DNA from: Liopterus haemorrhoidalis
Lineage: Eukaryota > Arthropoda > Insecta > Coleoptera > Dytiscidae
Assembly (NCBI GenBank): GCA_963971575.1
Contig: OZ020611.1
Location: 2,046,001-2,110,000, forward strand
Reading direction: 5' to 3'
DNA length: 64,000 bases
The position numbers were made by a program, and so were the translations under genes. Below, one piece after another: positions 1 to 12,300 of this stretch; position 1 is the stretch's first letter, and the number at the start of each line of letters is the position of its first letter. Below the pieces are notes generated by a model that worked only from the letters and a program-made list of their open reading frames with translations, did no database searches and was not told the DNA's origin.

Positions 1-1690
1 TTTATTTTAATTAAAATCACTCTAACTTTACACAATCTATAAAAGTTATACAAGCAAATAAGTTCACGACAGACTGTGTAGGCTGTACGCTGTACACTGG
101 GTAGGCTGTACGCAGTACACTTAAGTATGGTATGACGTCACACGTGGTATTCGCGCGCTAAATACATTTGTTTTTTTTTAAGCCTTCAAATTAAAAAAAA
201 ATGCAAAACTGTTTTTTATGTTATATGCAACAAGAGGGATATATAAAAAATTTAAAAAAATCATGCCTATCCTCTATTTTCTAGGTGAGTAATCATTTAA
301 TTTTTTAGTACCTTTTCAAATATTTTTGATAGATTGGGTAGAAGATAGATTGGGCAAAAATTATTGAGGTCGTTTAGGTTATCTTTTTTATGAACTTGAA
401 GTACACGAATAGAATGCTCAGAATTCAAACTGCATTAAAAATGTAAGAGCCCCTATTTTCGATTATAAATTTGACCCAAGATCATTCATCTTGCCTCTCT
501 TCGATCATTGCAACATATTCATTCTCTAAATGAATTTAATAAAGACCATTTATGAAAACCATATTTAATGTTGCAATTTCAATTCGCATAAATCCTAACT
601 AGAGCATTTTTGTGTTGAGCTCATGAAATTTAATCCGAGCTGATGTTGGTGTGCGGTAATTAAAATTCTATGTAGCAAGTGAAGCAGTACTTCCGGTGTG
701 GCGGTTGGCGGTACTGCCCCCGGCTGCCTACTCACAGGCCATCTGTCCTCCCTGTCCTCTCGTCCTCACTGCTCGCTGGGAAACACACAATCACGGAAAT
801 AACTCCGCTACTGTTCACACATAAAAATTATTTGTATTGTTCGAATCTACGGCTTTTAACCTATACCTAGGGCAGTAGACTTCACTGACATGAAGTTAAG
901 TTTAGTTTGTTAAGAGAGTTTCTCAAAAATCTCTTAAAATTGTTACCATTACAAACCTTATACCGTGTGTGCAACGAAACGCGGAAAATAGCAGTTTAAC
1001 ATAGAAAAGTGCGGAAATTGGCTCTTCTGTACATTTTAGAGCAAAAATACAAGAATAAAAAATTGCTTAAAATTGGTTTTTATTTTTAAAAAGTCTAAAT
1101 TTGCACTAGCCCGTAATACTAGATATCTGAAAAATTATATTATAAGTATATCACTAATATAAATGATATATTCCTCTTTTGAACCTTCAAAACAAAACGT
1201 AAAACAGTAGGCGGATTTTACACACATTAACTACATTCTCAACAAAATGATTTTTTTTTTATTATATTTTTTATTTCACAAAAATACATACCCTTAGCTA
1301 TAAATACAAACAATCCATAACATTATTAGCCATTATTTAGCCATGAATAGGGGATAGGCATGATATTTTTTTTTTTATTTTTTATTATATTCCTCTTGTT
1401 GCATATAACATAAAAAACATTTTTGCATTTTTTTTTTTTTTTTGAAGTCTTAAAATAATCATAAATGTATGTAGAGAACGAAAACCACGTGTGACGTCAT
1501 ACCCTACATAAGTGTACTGCGTACAGCCTACCCAATGTACAGCATACAACCTACACAGTCTGTCGTGAACTTATTTGCTTGTATAACTTTTATAGATTGT
1601 GTAAAGTTAGAGTGATTTTAATTAAAATAAAGTTTAATTCTATAAAAACAATTTATGTTTACCGAATTAAATTTTATATTAAAATATATA
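1..1690. mobile_element. Foldback repeat with ~290-bp inverted arms
   Basis: Bases 1-290 and the reverse complement of about 1340-1632 match closely. Both begin with ATTTTAATTAAAATCACTCT and share GTATGACGTCACACGTGG and CATGCCTATCC blocks. About 1 kb of unrelated sequence separates the arms, including a GC-richer patch at 680-780. The homology to a third copy at 61072-61430 extends outward of the right arm to about 1690, so the arm is an internal part of a larger repeat rather than its end. No open reading frame in the spacer looks real. The superfamily is not known to me. Confidence 0.75.
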
Positions 1691-1846
1691 ACCTATATTG
1701 CAGTATTTCAATTATGCCTCTAACGTTTTGTAACTTCATGTAAACAATGTAGTAAAATTCTGACATCTAAATTACATAAATATTTATATTTTACTGATTT
1801 GCAGCGTTTATTGTTTACATAAAGTTATAGAATACATAAATGGTTA

Positions 1847-2169
1847 TTACAAGTCTGTTTTGACACCACGTATTTCTTCAGCAGTGTAGCATTCATTATT
1901 TTTCATATATTCCATGAGCATAAAAGCATCAATGTCGGGTAAATTATCACTCTGAGACCAAACAATTTTGATATAAACAGATTTGTAATTTTCACCAACG
2001 TTTTTTAATATATTAGCACTGTTACTATGTATTAGAAATATTACTAAATATTGTTATACATTATTGTAATCCAACGACTCTGTATATAAACTAATGTACC
2101 GAGTGCTAATAGCCTAGTAACTGAAGCACCCAAAAAACTTTAAATAAAAAAAAAATCTCTATCTGCCAT
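1847..2169 (-). pseudogene. Remnant of a repeat-encoded gene with a SDNLPxIDAFM motif
   Basis: On the minus strand an ATG at 2169 starts MADRDF. After about 190 bp of unrelated AT-rich sequence the reading resumes as QSDNLPDIDAFMLMEYMKNN and runs to a stop at 1847. The copy at 60799 on the + strand reads MADKDFVRAQSDNLPNIDAF without the gap, so the two are the same gene. The 190 bp does not begin with GT, so it looks like an insertion rather than an intron. The SDNLP..IDAFM..EY segment resembles, from memory only, N-termini of arthropod repeat-associated proteins carrying SWIM and YqaJ-type nuclease domains. No such domain is visible here. The 5' leader (2170-2245) is also shared with the other copy. 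Confidence 0.5.
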
Positions 2170-2249
2170 TTTAATAATAAATGCGTGAAAAATTGTTTAA
2201 AAACAAATACAAAACTCTCGAACAATACAATATACACACGTAAAGATTA

Positions 2250-2855
<606 letters not shown>

Positions 2856-3232
2856 CGACATTTTTCGAAATATTTATCTGATCGAAAATTTCTGTTGAAC
2901 TATTCCGGTTCCCATCAATGTTCTCAATGTTCATTACGGAGATTTTTTTTAGATTTTTAGATCAACTCCTCTGATAATGTGAAGGACAAAAGTTTGGCGA
3001 AAATCTGATAAAAAAAAAGATTTTTCAAAAATAAAAATTTGCATGTTGATCCTTCCATTAAGAGGTGCATTTGATATTCCACTCTAAATTTAAAAAAATA
3101 TATTTATTTATTTAAGTACATATTTGTTTATATTTATCTCAAGATGTGTTTTTTGAACTCAGTACTCAGTATTTTATATTTATTATTATTATCGAGTTTT
3201 TTGTGGCATACCTATAAAACCCTAAAAATTAA
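2856..3232 (+). mobile_element. Diverged tandem copy of the composite repeat's right half
   Basis: Immediately after the preceding copy the same block order repeats with strong divergence: GATCGAAAATTTCTGTTGAA, CATTTGATATTCCACTC, and the terminus CATACCTATAAAACCCTAAA. It lacks the CAGA tract. The same kind of tandem end occurs after the copy at 34428-35558. Confidence 0.65.
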
Positions 3233-3679
3233 CATGCATTCGTTTTTTTAATTACTTCATTTTATTTATTTATTTATTTCCTTTATTTTTTCCAATTTTT
3301 TGTGGAGTATTTTTTTTGTGGTCTATTTTTTTTTTTTTTTTTGTGTGGGGGCATGAAAAAATGTCTAGGACCCCAAAATAGGTTAATCCGGCCCTGGTAC
3401 TGTCACGCTAAATTAGTGGCTGGGATTTTTTTTTTAAATTTTATTAAATTATATTTTGTAATATTTATAATTTAATACGAGAACAAAAATTTATGAAGTT
3501 AAAAAATTATTTAAACGTAAATTCTAGTCTTCTTTCCTTCTTGCAAAATTCGCCTTTTATATTGACAATTTTAATTTATTTTGCAATACCAACATAACAT
3601 ACAAAACATAACATAACATTTCAAAAATGCAAACTATTGAAATCATAATTTCCTCTTAATCTGTTTTTACAAAAATGAA
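3233..3679. other. AT-rich spacer; possible hAT end near 3390
   Basis: This is low-complexity AT-rich DNA. GGTTAATCCGGCCCTG at about 3381-3396 looks like the inward-facing end of a hAT-type element (family ends often begin CAGGGCCGGATT). No partner end was found. Nothing coding was seen. Confidence 0.35.
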
Positions 3680-4748
3680 AAAATTGATGTGAAGTGTGAA
3701 TTTTCACACATTTCAGGGTTTTGCAGGTATTTAGTAAGTGAATGATGATTATTTTGGATGCGAAAACAAATTTTATATTAAAATATTTTTTTTGTTAATT
3801 TTAATTCGAACGCCTAATACCATTATTTAGGTTTCTAAATATGTGCAGTATTTTTTTTTATATAGCAAGGTTCATTAATAATTTTAAAAATTGCGCCTAT
3901 GGCTTCCATTGGTTGTTATAAGTTGCGTCCCTCTGATTTCGTGTACATTGAAACAGAATTAAATTATAATTTAAACAATTTCCACTGGCTTCTAAATTTA
4001 CGCTTTTAAAAATTAAATGCAACATTTGCCAAAATATAATTAGAATTTTGAAAAAATAATTTAAACAATATAAAAATTTAAAAAAAAAATAAAATATATA
4101 TATATATAGTCTCTTCTCCAGGGTTCGATCCCTATCGGATCGGGTTACATGAGTGAAAAGTCAGTGTCAAATACCACTAGACCAGCACACACGTTAGAGT
4201 GCGGCTTGTTACAAAGCTATAACTTGTGTACATTATTAGCCAAAAATCACAAAAAATGCGTTTTTTTCCAAAAACCTAATTTGATCAAAAATTCCTGTTG
4301 AACTATTCCGGTTCACACCAATGTACATTACTTAGAATTTTTTCAGATTTTTAGTTTAAACCATCTGGGCTACAGGGTGTGGGACAAAAAAAATTTTGCA
4401 CAATTTTGGCAAAAATCGCTTCAAAATAATTTATTTTGTAAAAATAAAAATTTGATCGTTAATCCACGTACCAAGGGCTTTCATTTGATACCCTACTCAG
4501 AATTATAAAAAAATATTTTTTTTTCGATGAGCACATATTTGTTTATATTTTTAGGGGGATATGTTTTTTAGATGTTTTAGTATTTTTCCTATGTGCGGGT
4601 CAAAGAGTTGTATAAGCATGCCAAATTTCAACTCTCTAGGTTTAGCCGTTTGGCTACAATTTTTACCGAACAGACAGACAGACAGACAGACAGACGACAA
4701 AATGACGGTATAAGGGTTTTTTGGTCATACCTACAAAACCCTAAAAAT
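3680..4748 (+). mobile_element. Composite TIR/tRNA-like/CAGA repeat, full copy A
   Basis: This is the reference copy. The order is: leader with the palindrome GTGTGAATTTTCACAC; left TIR AGGGTTTTGCAGGTAT (about 3715-3730); AT-rich left arm; tRNA-like cassette (Glu-like, minus strand); right arm; short CAGA tract (about 4670-4694); right TIR ATACCTACAAAACCCT (4727-4742). It has no open reading frame, so it must be non-autonomous. No clean target duplication was seen. The same architecture recurs at 6361, 19553, 26800, 30663, 34428, 37957, 40008, 41478 and 52377. Confidence 0.88.
4118..4195 (-). repeat. tRNA-Glu-like cassette of copy A
   Basis: On the minus strand there is a box A TGGTCTAGTGG identical to that of animal tRNA-Glu. 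A loop TTTTCAC resembling the UUC anticodon loop follows, then box B GGGATCGAACCC. The arms are not a clean cloverleaf, so this is a tRNA-derived segment rather than a functional tRNA gene. It is shared with copies F, H and K. Confidence 0.7.
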
Positions 4749-5596
4749 ATACCATAAAATTATTAGTTTTTAATCGAAAAATTAAATTAATATATGACAA
4801 CGAACTGATTTATGACTCTACCTAAAAGATCTGCGATATGGGTAGCATGTATTACAACAATCATAGATTTAGAGTAGTAAAGTAATAATAATTCCACGAA
4901 TACAAAACAATAATATTCCAACCATAAACTATGGTTTGTAACTAACATAACTAACATCTTAAATTAAGAAATAAATTATAACACACATTATTATTCAATA
5001 GAAACCTATACATATTAATCATAATCCGCGATAAAAACTATAACCTTGGTTGCAAAGACCGGTTCAAGTCGCGACTACTGTTACCGTAGCTCGTATTCGC
5101 TGTGACATTATCGCTAGAGCCAGCTCGGTCGACCGCTCGGTCGCTCGACCCGTACATTACTTTCACCCGTTAACTGACGCAACATGATGGGATTTAAATC
5201 GCATTACCATAAAGTCTTTTAAATTTGTACCTGATTTGTACCACTAAATACAGCTGTACGTACTGGCTTTATCAGATTCTAGTTAATTTGTTATCTTGAT
5301 GTTTTAATGCGCCGTTTTATGAGATTATGGTCGGTGATTAAAGGTGCAAAGTACGCTCGATCGCGGTATTAAGATAAAGTGACCATAGTTTGAGTGAGCA
5401 ACAAAACAGGACAATTTAGATTGCAGGGTTAGGGGGGGGGGGGCTGGATAAAGCTAATTCGAGGTCTGTTGTTGTGTTGGGCGCATAAATAAAATTTGGT
5501 TACGATCACGCACGCGCATGAAAACTGATTCAAAAAACACGCACGTTCAAGCAATCACTTATTTATATTTTCAGTCAGGCACGCGTTTTTCGTGGC
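4749..5596. other. No feature recognised
   Basis: This is mostly AT-rich DNA with a GC-richer patch at about 5060-5170 and an uninterrupted G run near 5432-5443. No open frame, repeat end or RNA signal could be supported. Confidence 0.5.
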
Positions 5597-5599
5597 TTA

Positions 5600-6173
5600 T
5601 ACCCTTTTCACACTAGAACTTTAAGACGAGTGAACTTAAAGTTCACCGATGTTTAACATCGGTTTGCTTTCACACTTCATGTTTAAATCCCCGGTGCTGT
5701 CATAAGTAATTTTGTCCTTAAGTTACCGTCATGAAATTACCAGTTTTGAACTGTCTGCGCAGACGCACATTTTGAATTATTATAAATAAACATGGATATT
5801 TCATTTCATTCTACAATAAAGAATATATTACACCTGTATTAACATGTAAGTCGATATATTTTATCTCAATTATTGTATTTTATTAAACACATTATTAAAA
5901 TAAATAATTTTATTATAACAATAAGTATAAACTTCTTATAACGTCGATATAATACAGTATTCTTGTTTATGATAATAAAAAATGTTGACAGCACAAATTC
6001 AAAGAGTATTTTTTTATATTAGAAATTAAGTTGGCAATGCGGACGATGTTTAAGACGCAGATCTCTGTCTTAAACATCGCTTGTATTTAGACGAGGCCAT
6101 ACGGTTTCACATTAGCGTTTAAAGACACATTCACTTTAACATCCGATCTTAAAGTTCTAGTGTGAAAAGGGTA
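5600..6173. mobile_element. Harbinger-type MITE with TTA duplication
   Basis: The left end TACCCTTTTCACACTAGAAC and the reverse complement of the right end match over about 28 bp. TTA stands immediately outside both ends (5597-5599 and 6174-6176), the 3-bp target preference of PIF/Harbinger elements. At 574 bp without an open frame it is non-autonomous. The CGATGTTTAACATCG palindrome near 5647-5661 lies just inside the left end. Confidence 0.85.
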
Positions 6174-6360
6174 TTACGCTTGATTTTTTTCGCGTTGGTT
6201 TCACCTTTTTAGCAGGGATGGGGAGTCGACAAAGTTAATAGATTTCGATATCTAATTCCGCTTAAACCAAGGAAACAGACTATACTTACATTAAATATCT
6301 TGGGTTGGGTTGAGCTGTTTTTATAAAATATTATTTTCATTTCATCTTGACTACTGAGTC

Positions 6361-7380
6361 ATTTTTAGGGTTTTGTAGGTATGACCAAAAAACCCTTATA
6401 CCGTCATTTTGTCATCTGTCTGTCTGTCTGTCTGTCTGTTCGGTAAAAATTGTAGCCAAACGGCTAAACCTAGAGAGTTGAAATTTGGCATGCTTATACA
6501 ACTCTTTGACCCGCACATAGAAAAAATACTAAAACATCTAAAAAACATATCCCCCTAAAAATATAAACAAATATGTGCTCATCGAAAAAAAAAATATTTT
6601 TTTTAAATTCTGAGTAGGGTATCAAATGAAAGCCCTTAGTACGTGGATTAACGATCAAAATTTTATTTTTGCAAAATAAATTATTTTGATGCGATTTTTG
6701 CCAAAATTGTGCAAAAAATTTTTTGTCCCACACCCTGTAGTCCAGATGGTTTAAACTAAAAATCTGAAAAAATTCTAAGTAATGTACATTGGTGTGAACC
6801 GGAATAGTACAACAGGAATTTTTGATCAGATTATGTTTTCGGAAAATAACGCATTTTTTGTGTTTTTAACTAAATTATGTTAACTATTTAATACGTTGTG
6901 TAACATACCAGATCAGTAGCTCTCGTGGCGTGGTTGGATTTGTCGTACGCTTAATAATATAAGAAACTTGCAAACAACTTGCAAACTAGGGTTCGAATCC
7001 TGTTGATTTTGTTTTTTGTTTTTTTTTTTTGCATTTTTATTTTGTTTAAATTATTTTGTTAAAATTCTAGTTATATTTGGTAAATGTTGCATTTAATTTT
7101 TAAAAGCGTAAATTTAATAACCAGTGGAAAGTGTTGAAATTATAATTTAATTCTATGTTTGACGAAATCAAAGGGCGGGACTTATGATGTAAGCAACCAA
7201 TGGAAGCCATAGGTGCAATTTTCAAAATCTTAAATAATGGTATTAGGCATTCGAATTAAAATTCATAAAAAAATATTTTGACATAAAATTTGTTTTGGCA
7301 TCCCAAATAATCATCGTTCAGTTACTAAATACCTGCAAAACCCAGAAATGTGTGAAAATTCACACTTCACATCAATTTTT
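6361..7380 (-). mobile_element. Composite TIR/tRNA-like/CAGA repeat, full copy B
   Basis: This is the reverse orientation of copy A. It begins TTTTTAGGGTTTTGTAGGTA, has a short TCTG tract (about 6417-6440), the conserved right arm, a tRNA-like cassette and the left arm, and ends with the TGTGAAAATTCACAC leader. The apparent reading frame inside it (6494-6733) recurs in no other copy in intact form and is not a gene. Confidence 0.88.
6920..7003 (+). repeat. tRNA-like cassette of copy B (type uncertain)
   Basis: A possible box A (GTGGCGTGGTTGG) and a clear box B GGGTTCGAATCC occupy the same position that holds Glu-, Gln- or Val-like cassettes in other copies. The intervening sequence contains a small duplication, AACTTGCAAAC AACTTGCAAAC. 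The tRNA of origin is not identifiable by eye. Confidence 0.5.
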
Positions 7381-7400
7381 AATATAAATTTTCGAATATA

Positions 7401-7430
7401 CAGCCATGGTCATATGTATTAGGCACTGAA
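7401..7430 (+). repeat. Left terminal inverted repeat of the Tc1-like element
   Basis: CAGCCATGGTCATATGTATT follows a TA dinucleotide (7399-7400) about 275 bp before the Tc1 transposase start. Its best partner in the window is the inverted end at about 16882-16902, also next to TA. The TA target is that of Tc1/mariner elements. Confidence 0.6.
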
Positions 7431-7675
7431 TGATTTGGTATACTTAGCCCAGATTAACAAGTTTCGATGCAATTAAGTAATACAGGTGTGCTTCTTAGAA
7501 ACCCTAATGACTTTTGGGAAGGTATGATTTTAATATGTTAAGCTCCAAATAAGCTGGAGGGGGATGCCATATAAGATAGGTTTTTCGTTCAATAACAATC
7601 AGTTCTAATACAGATTGTATCCAAGTGAGCAAGTATCGATTTAAGAAAAATTTTGGATTAACGAATTATTGAAGT

Positions 7676-8829
7676 GTGAAGATGCCGAAAAAAAGACAAT
7701 TAACAGTTGGCGAGCGCGCCCAGATAGTGTTATTGCATAAGCAGGGTGTCACCCAATGCGATATTGCAAAACAAATGAAATGTTCTCGGTGCGCAGTCCA
7801 AACAACAATTAAACGGTTCAACGAGATTGGATCTTATGAAAATCGACCCAAAAAAGGTCGAAAACGAAGAACCAGTGTAAGGCAAGACCGTATTTTGGAG
7901 CGGATATCTCTTCGAGATAGAACGAAAACTTCAAAAGAACTCTCTTCCGAATTACTGCAAGACCACGGAATAAATTTGGCAGCAAGTAGTGTTTAGAAGA
8001 AGACTTGTTGAACGTAATATGCCTGGGAGAAAGGCACGACGTAAACCACTTCTCACTGACAGGCATAAGAAACTACGCCTTTGGGGGAAAAAAATACAAA
8101 AATTGGACCGAAGAGGACTGGGCTAAAGTTATATGGACGGATGAAACCAATGTTGAGGTAATATTCTACTAATGTATTAGCAATAATAATCCAGTAAAAT
8201 ACAAAAAAATCTCTTTAAAGAACATCTTCCTTAAAAAAAAACATCAATTTTTATTTTTACTTTATTTTTTTATTAGTTATTCGGTCAACCTGGGGCTCGC
8301 TACGTTCGTAGAAGAAGCGGTGAAGCTTTCCAAGAAGAATGTCTGATCCCTACTGTGAAATATGGAGGAGGGAGTATAATGATTTGGGGTTCCATGTTTG
8401 CCAGTGGCGTCGGCAATGTTTTTTTGTGTGAAGGACGCATGAATTCCAGGAAGTACATCGACATGCTAGAGGAAGTTATGGAGCCAACCATATTAAAATT
8501 AGTAGAAGGTGACCCTCGGGAATATCACTTTCAACAAGATAATGCAGCGTGCCAAATCCCGCGAAGCAATGCGTTGGTTTGAAGAAAACGACATTCCACT
8601 TTTATCATGGCTACCCCAGTCTCCTGATCTATCCCCGATAGAAAATTTGTGGTACATTTTAAAGTGCAAGATTGCAAAACACAAATGCAGCTCAAAAACA
8701 ATGCTGAAGCAAAGAATAATTGAAGAGTGGAACGCAATTTCACCAGATGTGTGTAAAAATTTGGTATCAAGTATGTCACGTAGAATAAAATTATTAATTA
8801 AGGCTGGAGGAGGATTCATAAAATATTAA
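7676..8829 (+). pseudogene. Tc1-like transposase, frameshifted, with one apparent intron
   Basis: This is a cut-and-paste DNA transposase of the Tc1 family. The N-terminal HTH region is at 7682-7990 (LTVGERAQIVLLHKQGVTQ; GRKRRTSVRQDRILERI). Two frameshifts near 7990 and 8100 follow. The first catalytic Asp is in VIWTDETN (about 8130-8150), the second in FQQDNA (about 8530), and the Glu in SPDLSPIENLW (about 8612-8650). Between GTTGAG (8158) and TTATTCGGTCAA (about 8278) lie about 118 bp that begin GTAATA and end TTTATTAG. Removing them keeps the Tc1 frame, so this looks like a GT-AG intron. A third frameshift sits after FQQDNAACQ. All catalytic positions survive, but the gene cannot make a full protein. 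Confidence 0.88.
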
Positions 8830-8930
8830 TTTGATGTATTAATTTTATAATAAATGTAAGTAATTATAAGTGGTATAAATTTGTTTTTCTCAAAATTACC
8901 TATTCCAAAAATTATTCATTAGAATAACAA

Positions 8931-9375
8931 GTGCCAGGTTTCACCGTTTTTACCAGGTTTCGCCGGGTTTTAACAATTCATAATAGACCACACCCTTTTG
9001 GTCCCACCAAGTACAAAGCATTGTCTTTTTGCCAAAGCGATTCGGTCTTGCAGTTGATGTGGATGGTGAGCCTGGGTTCACCCATGGTTTTTAGCGTTTG
9101 GGATTTTCAAAATAAATCCATTTTTAATCGCCAGTAATGATACGATGCAAAAAAGACTTTCTTTTGTATCGTGCAAGCAAAATTTGTGTTTGCGTTTTTC
9201 CATCTGCCTCTCATTCAATGCATGTGGAACCCATCTGCCGACTTTCTGGATCTTCCCCATCTCTCGTAGGCGATTGGAAACAGCTTGTTGACTAACGCCC
9301 AACTGCTCTGCTAGTTGTTTTTGTGATTGACTATCGTCTTCTTGTAGCAATGTTTCCAATTTTGTTGGAGGTTTT
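8931..9375 (-). pseudogene. Mariner transposase, middle part (separated from its N-terminus)
   Basis: Read from 9375 leftward: KPPTKLETLLQEDDSQSQKQ, then LAEQLGVSQQAVSNRLREMG and GRWVPHALNERQ. This is the second HTH and linker of a mariner transposase. After frameshifts a degraded GDE/NPK and [17 protein letters not shown] stretch continues to about 8931, where homology stops. The last two catalytic positions are absent. The missing N-terminus is at 15689-15896 on the same strand, 6.3 kb away, so the two pieces are one mariner gene split by inserted satellite DNA. Confidence 0.85.
9367..9375. repeat. Left copy of the direct repeat bounding the satellite insert
   Basis: TTGGAGGTTTT at 9365-9375 reappears at 15689-15699. 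Both belong to the mariner codons for K-P-P. Joining the gene across one copy keeps the transposase frame (HGKPPTKLET), as expected for a target-site duplication. Confidence 0.6.
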
Positions 9376-12300
9376 ACAAAAAAAAACTATTTCGGATTTT
9401 TCTCAAAATTGATACACATTGCGCCGTAGATCACAAAAATAAGGTTCATTTTGGATTTTGGCAAACTGTTTTTGAGTAAATCGGAAAAACGTACCTAATA
9501 TTGACTATATCGGAAAATAGTACCTAAAATTTACTATAACTCAAAAACTAAGGCCTCTTGATTTTTTTAAATATTTTGTTATTAATCCTCACGCCAAAAT
9601 TACCTAACGGCCATATTTTGGACTGTATTAGGAAAACTTTTTTTTTTCAAAAAAATTAACAGAGAGTATATGAACATGTATTTCAAAAACTAAAAGAGAT
9701 AGGGACCTGCAGTTGGAATTTATGAAGTTTTAAGGTCCGATATATGGTAAAGGCACATTATAAAACATATTTTAAACAAAAAAAAATTTTGAATAATTTT
9801 GAAATTTTTGTAATAGAATTTAATTTTTCAAAAAATTATATCTCAATAAAGGTAAAAGATAGGGACCTCTGGTTTAAATTTTTGAGTTCCTCAAGTCCAT
9901 TTTAGTCGAAGGAAATTGGGGCCTTAATAACCAAACTTATACAAAAGCATGTATCATTAAACAAAACCCTTAAAAATGGCAAAAAATCGAAAAATCGTAA
10001 GGGGGACCCCTTAGAGAAGAAATCTCGAATTTTTACAAAAAAAAATATTTCGGATTTTTCTCAAAATTGATACACATTGGGCCGTAGAACACAAAAATAA
10101 GGTTCATTTTGGATTTTGGCCAACTGTTTTTGAGTAAATCGGAAAAAAGTACCTAAAATTGACTATATCGGAAAATAGTACCTAAAATTTACTATAACTC
10201 AAAAACTAAGGCCTCTTGATTTTTTTAAATATTTTTTTATTAATCCTCACCCCAAAATTACCTAACGGCCATATTTTGGACTGTATTAGGAAAACTTTTT
10301 TTTTTCAAAAAAATTAACAGAGTATATGAACATGTATTTCAAAAACTAAAAGAGATAGGGACCTGCGGTTGGAATTTTTGAAGTTTTAAGGTCCGATATA
10401 TGGTAAAGGCACATTATAAAACATACTTTAAACAAAAAAAAATTTTGAAAAATTTTGAAATTTTTGTAATAGAATTTAATTTTTCAAAAAACTATATCTC
10501 AATAACGGTAAAAGATAGGGACCTCTGGTTTAAATTTTTGAGTTCCTCAAGTCCATTTTAGTCGAAGGAAATTGGGGCCTTAATAACCAAACTTATACAA
10601 AAGCATGTATCATTAAACAAAACCCTTAAAAATGGCAAAAAATCGTAAGGGGGACCCCTTCGATAAGAAATCTCGAATTTTTACAAAAAAAAATATTTCG
10701 GATTTTTCTCAAAATTGATACACATTGAGCCGTAGAACACAAAAATAAGGTTCATTTTGGATTTTGGCCAACTGTTTTTGAGTAAATCGGAAAAAAAGTA
10801 CCTAAAATTGACTATATCGGAAAATAGTACCTAAAATTTACTATAACTCAAAAACTAAGGCCTCTTGATTTTTTTAAATATTTTTTTATTAATCCTCACC
10901 CCAAAATTACCTAACGGCCATATTTTGGACTGTATTAGGAAAACTTTTTTTTTTCAAAAAAATTAACAGAGAGTATATGAACATGTATTTCAAAAACTAA
11001 AAGAGATAGGGACCTGCGGTTGGAATTTTTGAAGTTTTAAGGTCCGATATATGGTAAAGGCACATTTTAAAACATATTTTAAACAAAAAAAAATTTTGAA
11101 AAATTTTGAAATTTTTGTAATAGAATTTAATTTTTCAAAAAATTATATCTCAATAACGGTAAAAGATAGGGACCTCTGGTTTAAATTTTTGAGTTCCTCA
11201 AGTCCATTTTAGTCGAAGGAAATTGGGGCCTTAATAACCAAACTTATACAAAAGCATGTATCACTAAACAAAACCCTTAAAAATGGCAAAAAATCGAAAA
11301 ATCGTAAGGGGGACCCCTTCGATAAGAAATCTCGAATTTTTACAAAAAAAAATATTTCGGATTTTTCTCAAAATTGATACACATTGGGCCGTAGAACACA
11401 AAAATAAGGTTCATTTTGGATTTTGGCCAACTGTTTTTGAGTAAATCGGAAAAAAAGTACCTAAAATTGACTATATCGGAAAATAGTACCTAAAATGGAC
11501 TATAACTCAAAAACTAAGGCCTCTTGATTTTTTTAAATATTTTTTTATTAATCCTCACCCCAAAATTACCTAACGGCCATATTTTGGACTGTATTAGGAA
11601 AACTTTTTTTTTCAAAAAAATTAACAGAGAGTATATGAACATGTATCTCAAAAACTAAAAGAGATAGGGACCTGCGGTTGGAATTTTTGAAGTTTTAAGG
11701 TCCGATATATGGTAAAGGCACATTTTAAATCATATTTTAAACAAAAAAAAATTTTGAAAAATTTTGAAATTTTTGTAATAGAATTTAATTTTTCAAAAAA
11801 TTATATCTCAATAACGGTAAAAGATAGGGACCTCTGGTTTAAATTTTTGAGTTCCTCAAGTCCATTTTAGTCGAAGGAAATTGGGGCCTTAATAACCAAA
11901 CTTATACAAAAGCATGTATCATTAAACAAGACCCTTAAAAATGGCAAAAAATCGAAAAATCGTAAGGGGGACCCCTTCGATAAGAAATCTCGAATTTTTA
12001 CAAAAAAAAATATTTCGGATTTTTCTCAAAACTGATACACATTGGGCCGTAGATCACAAAAATAAGGTTCATTTTGGATTTTGGCCAACTGTTTTTGAGT
12101 AAATCGGAAAAAAAGTACCTAAAATTGACTATATCAGAAAATAGTACCTAAAATTGACTATAACTCAAAAACTAAGGCCTCTTGATTTTTTTAAATATTT
12201 TTTTATTAATCCTCACCCCAAAATTACCTAACGGCCATATTTTAGACTGTATTAGGAATACTTTTTTTTTTCAAAAAAATTAACAGAGAGTATATGAACA

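Noticed and set aside
6494..6733. 79-residue minus-strand frame in the composite repeat
   Set aside because: Other copies of the repeat are not open here, and the residues follow the AT-rich arm sequence.
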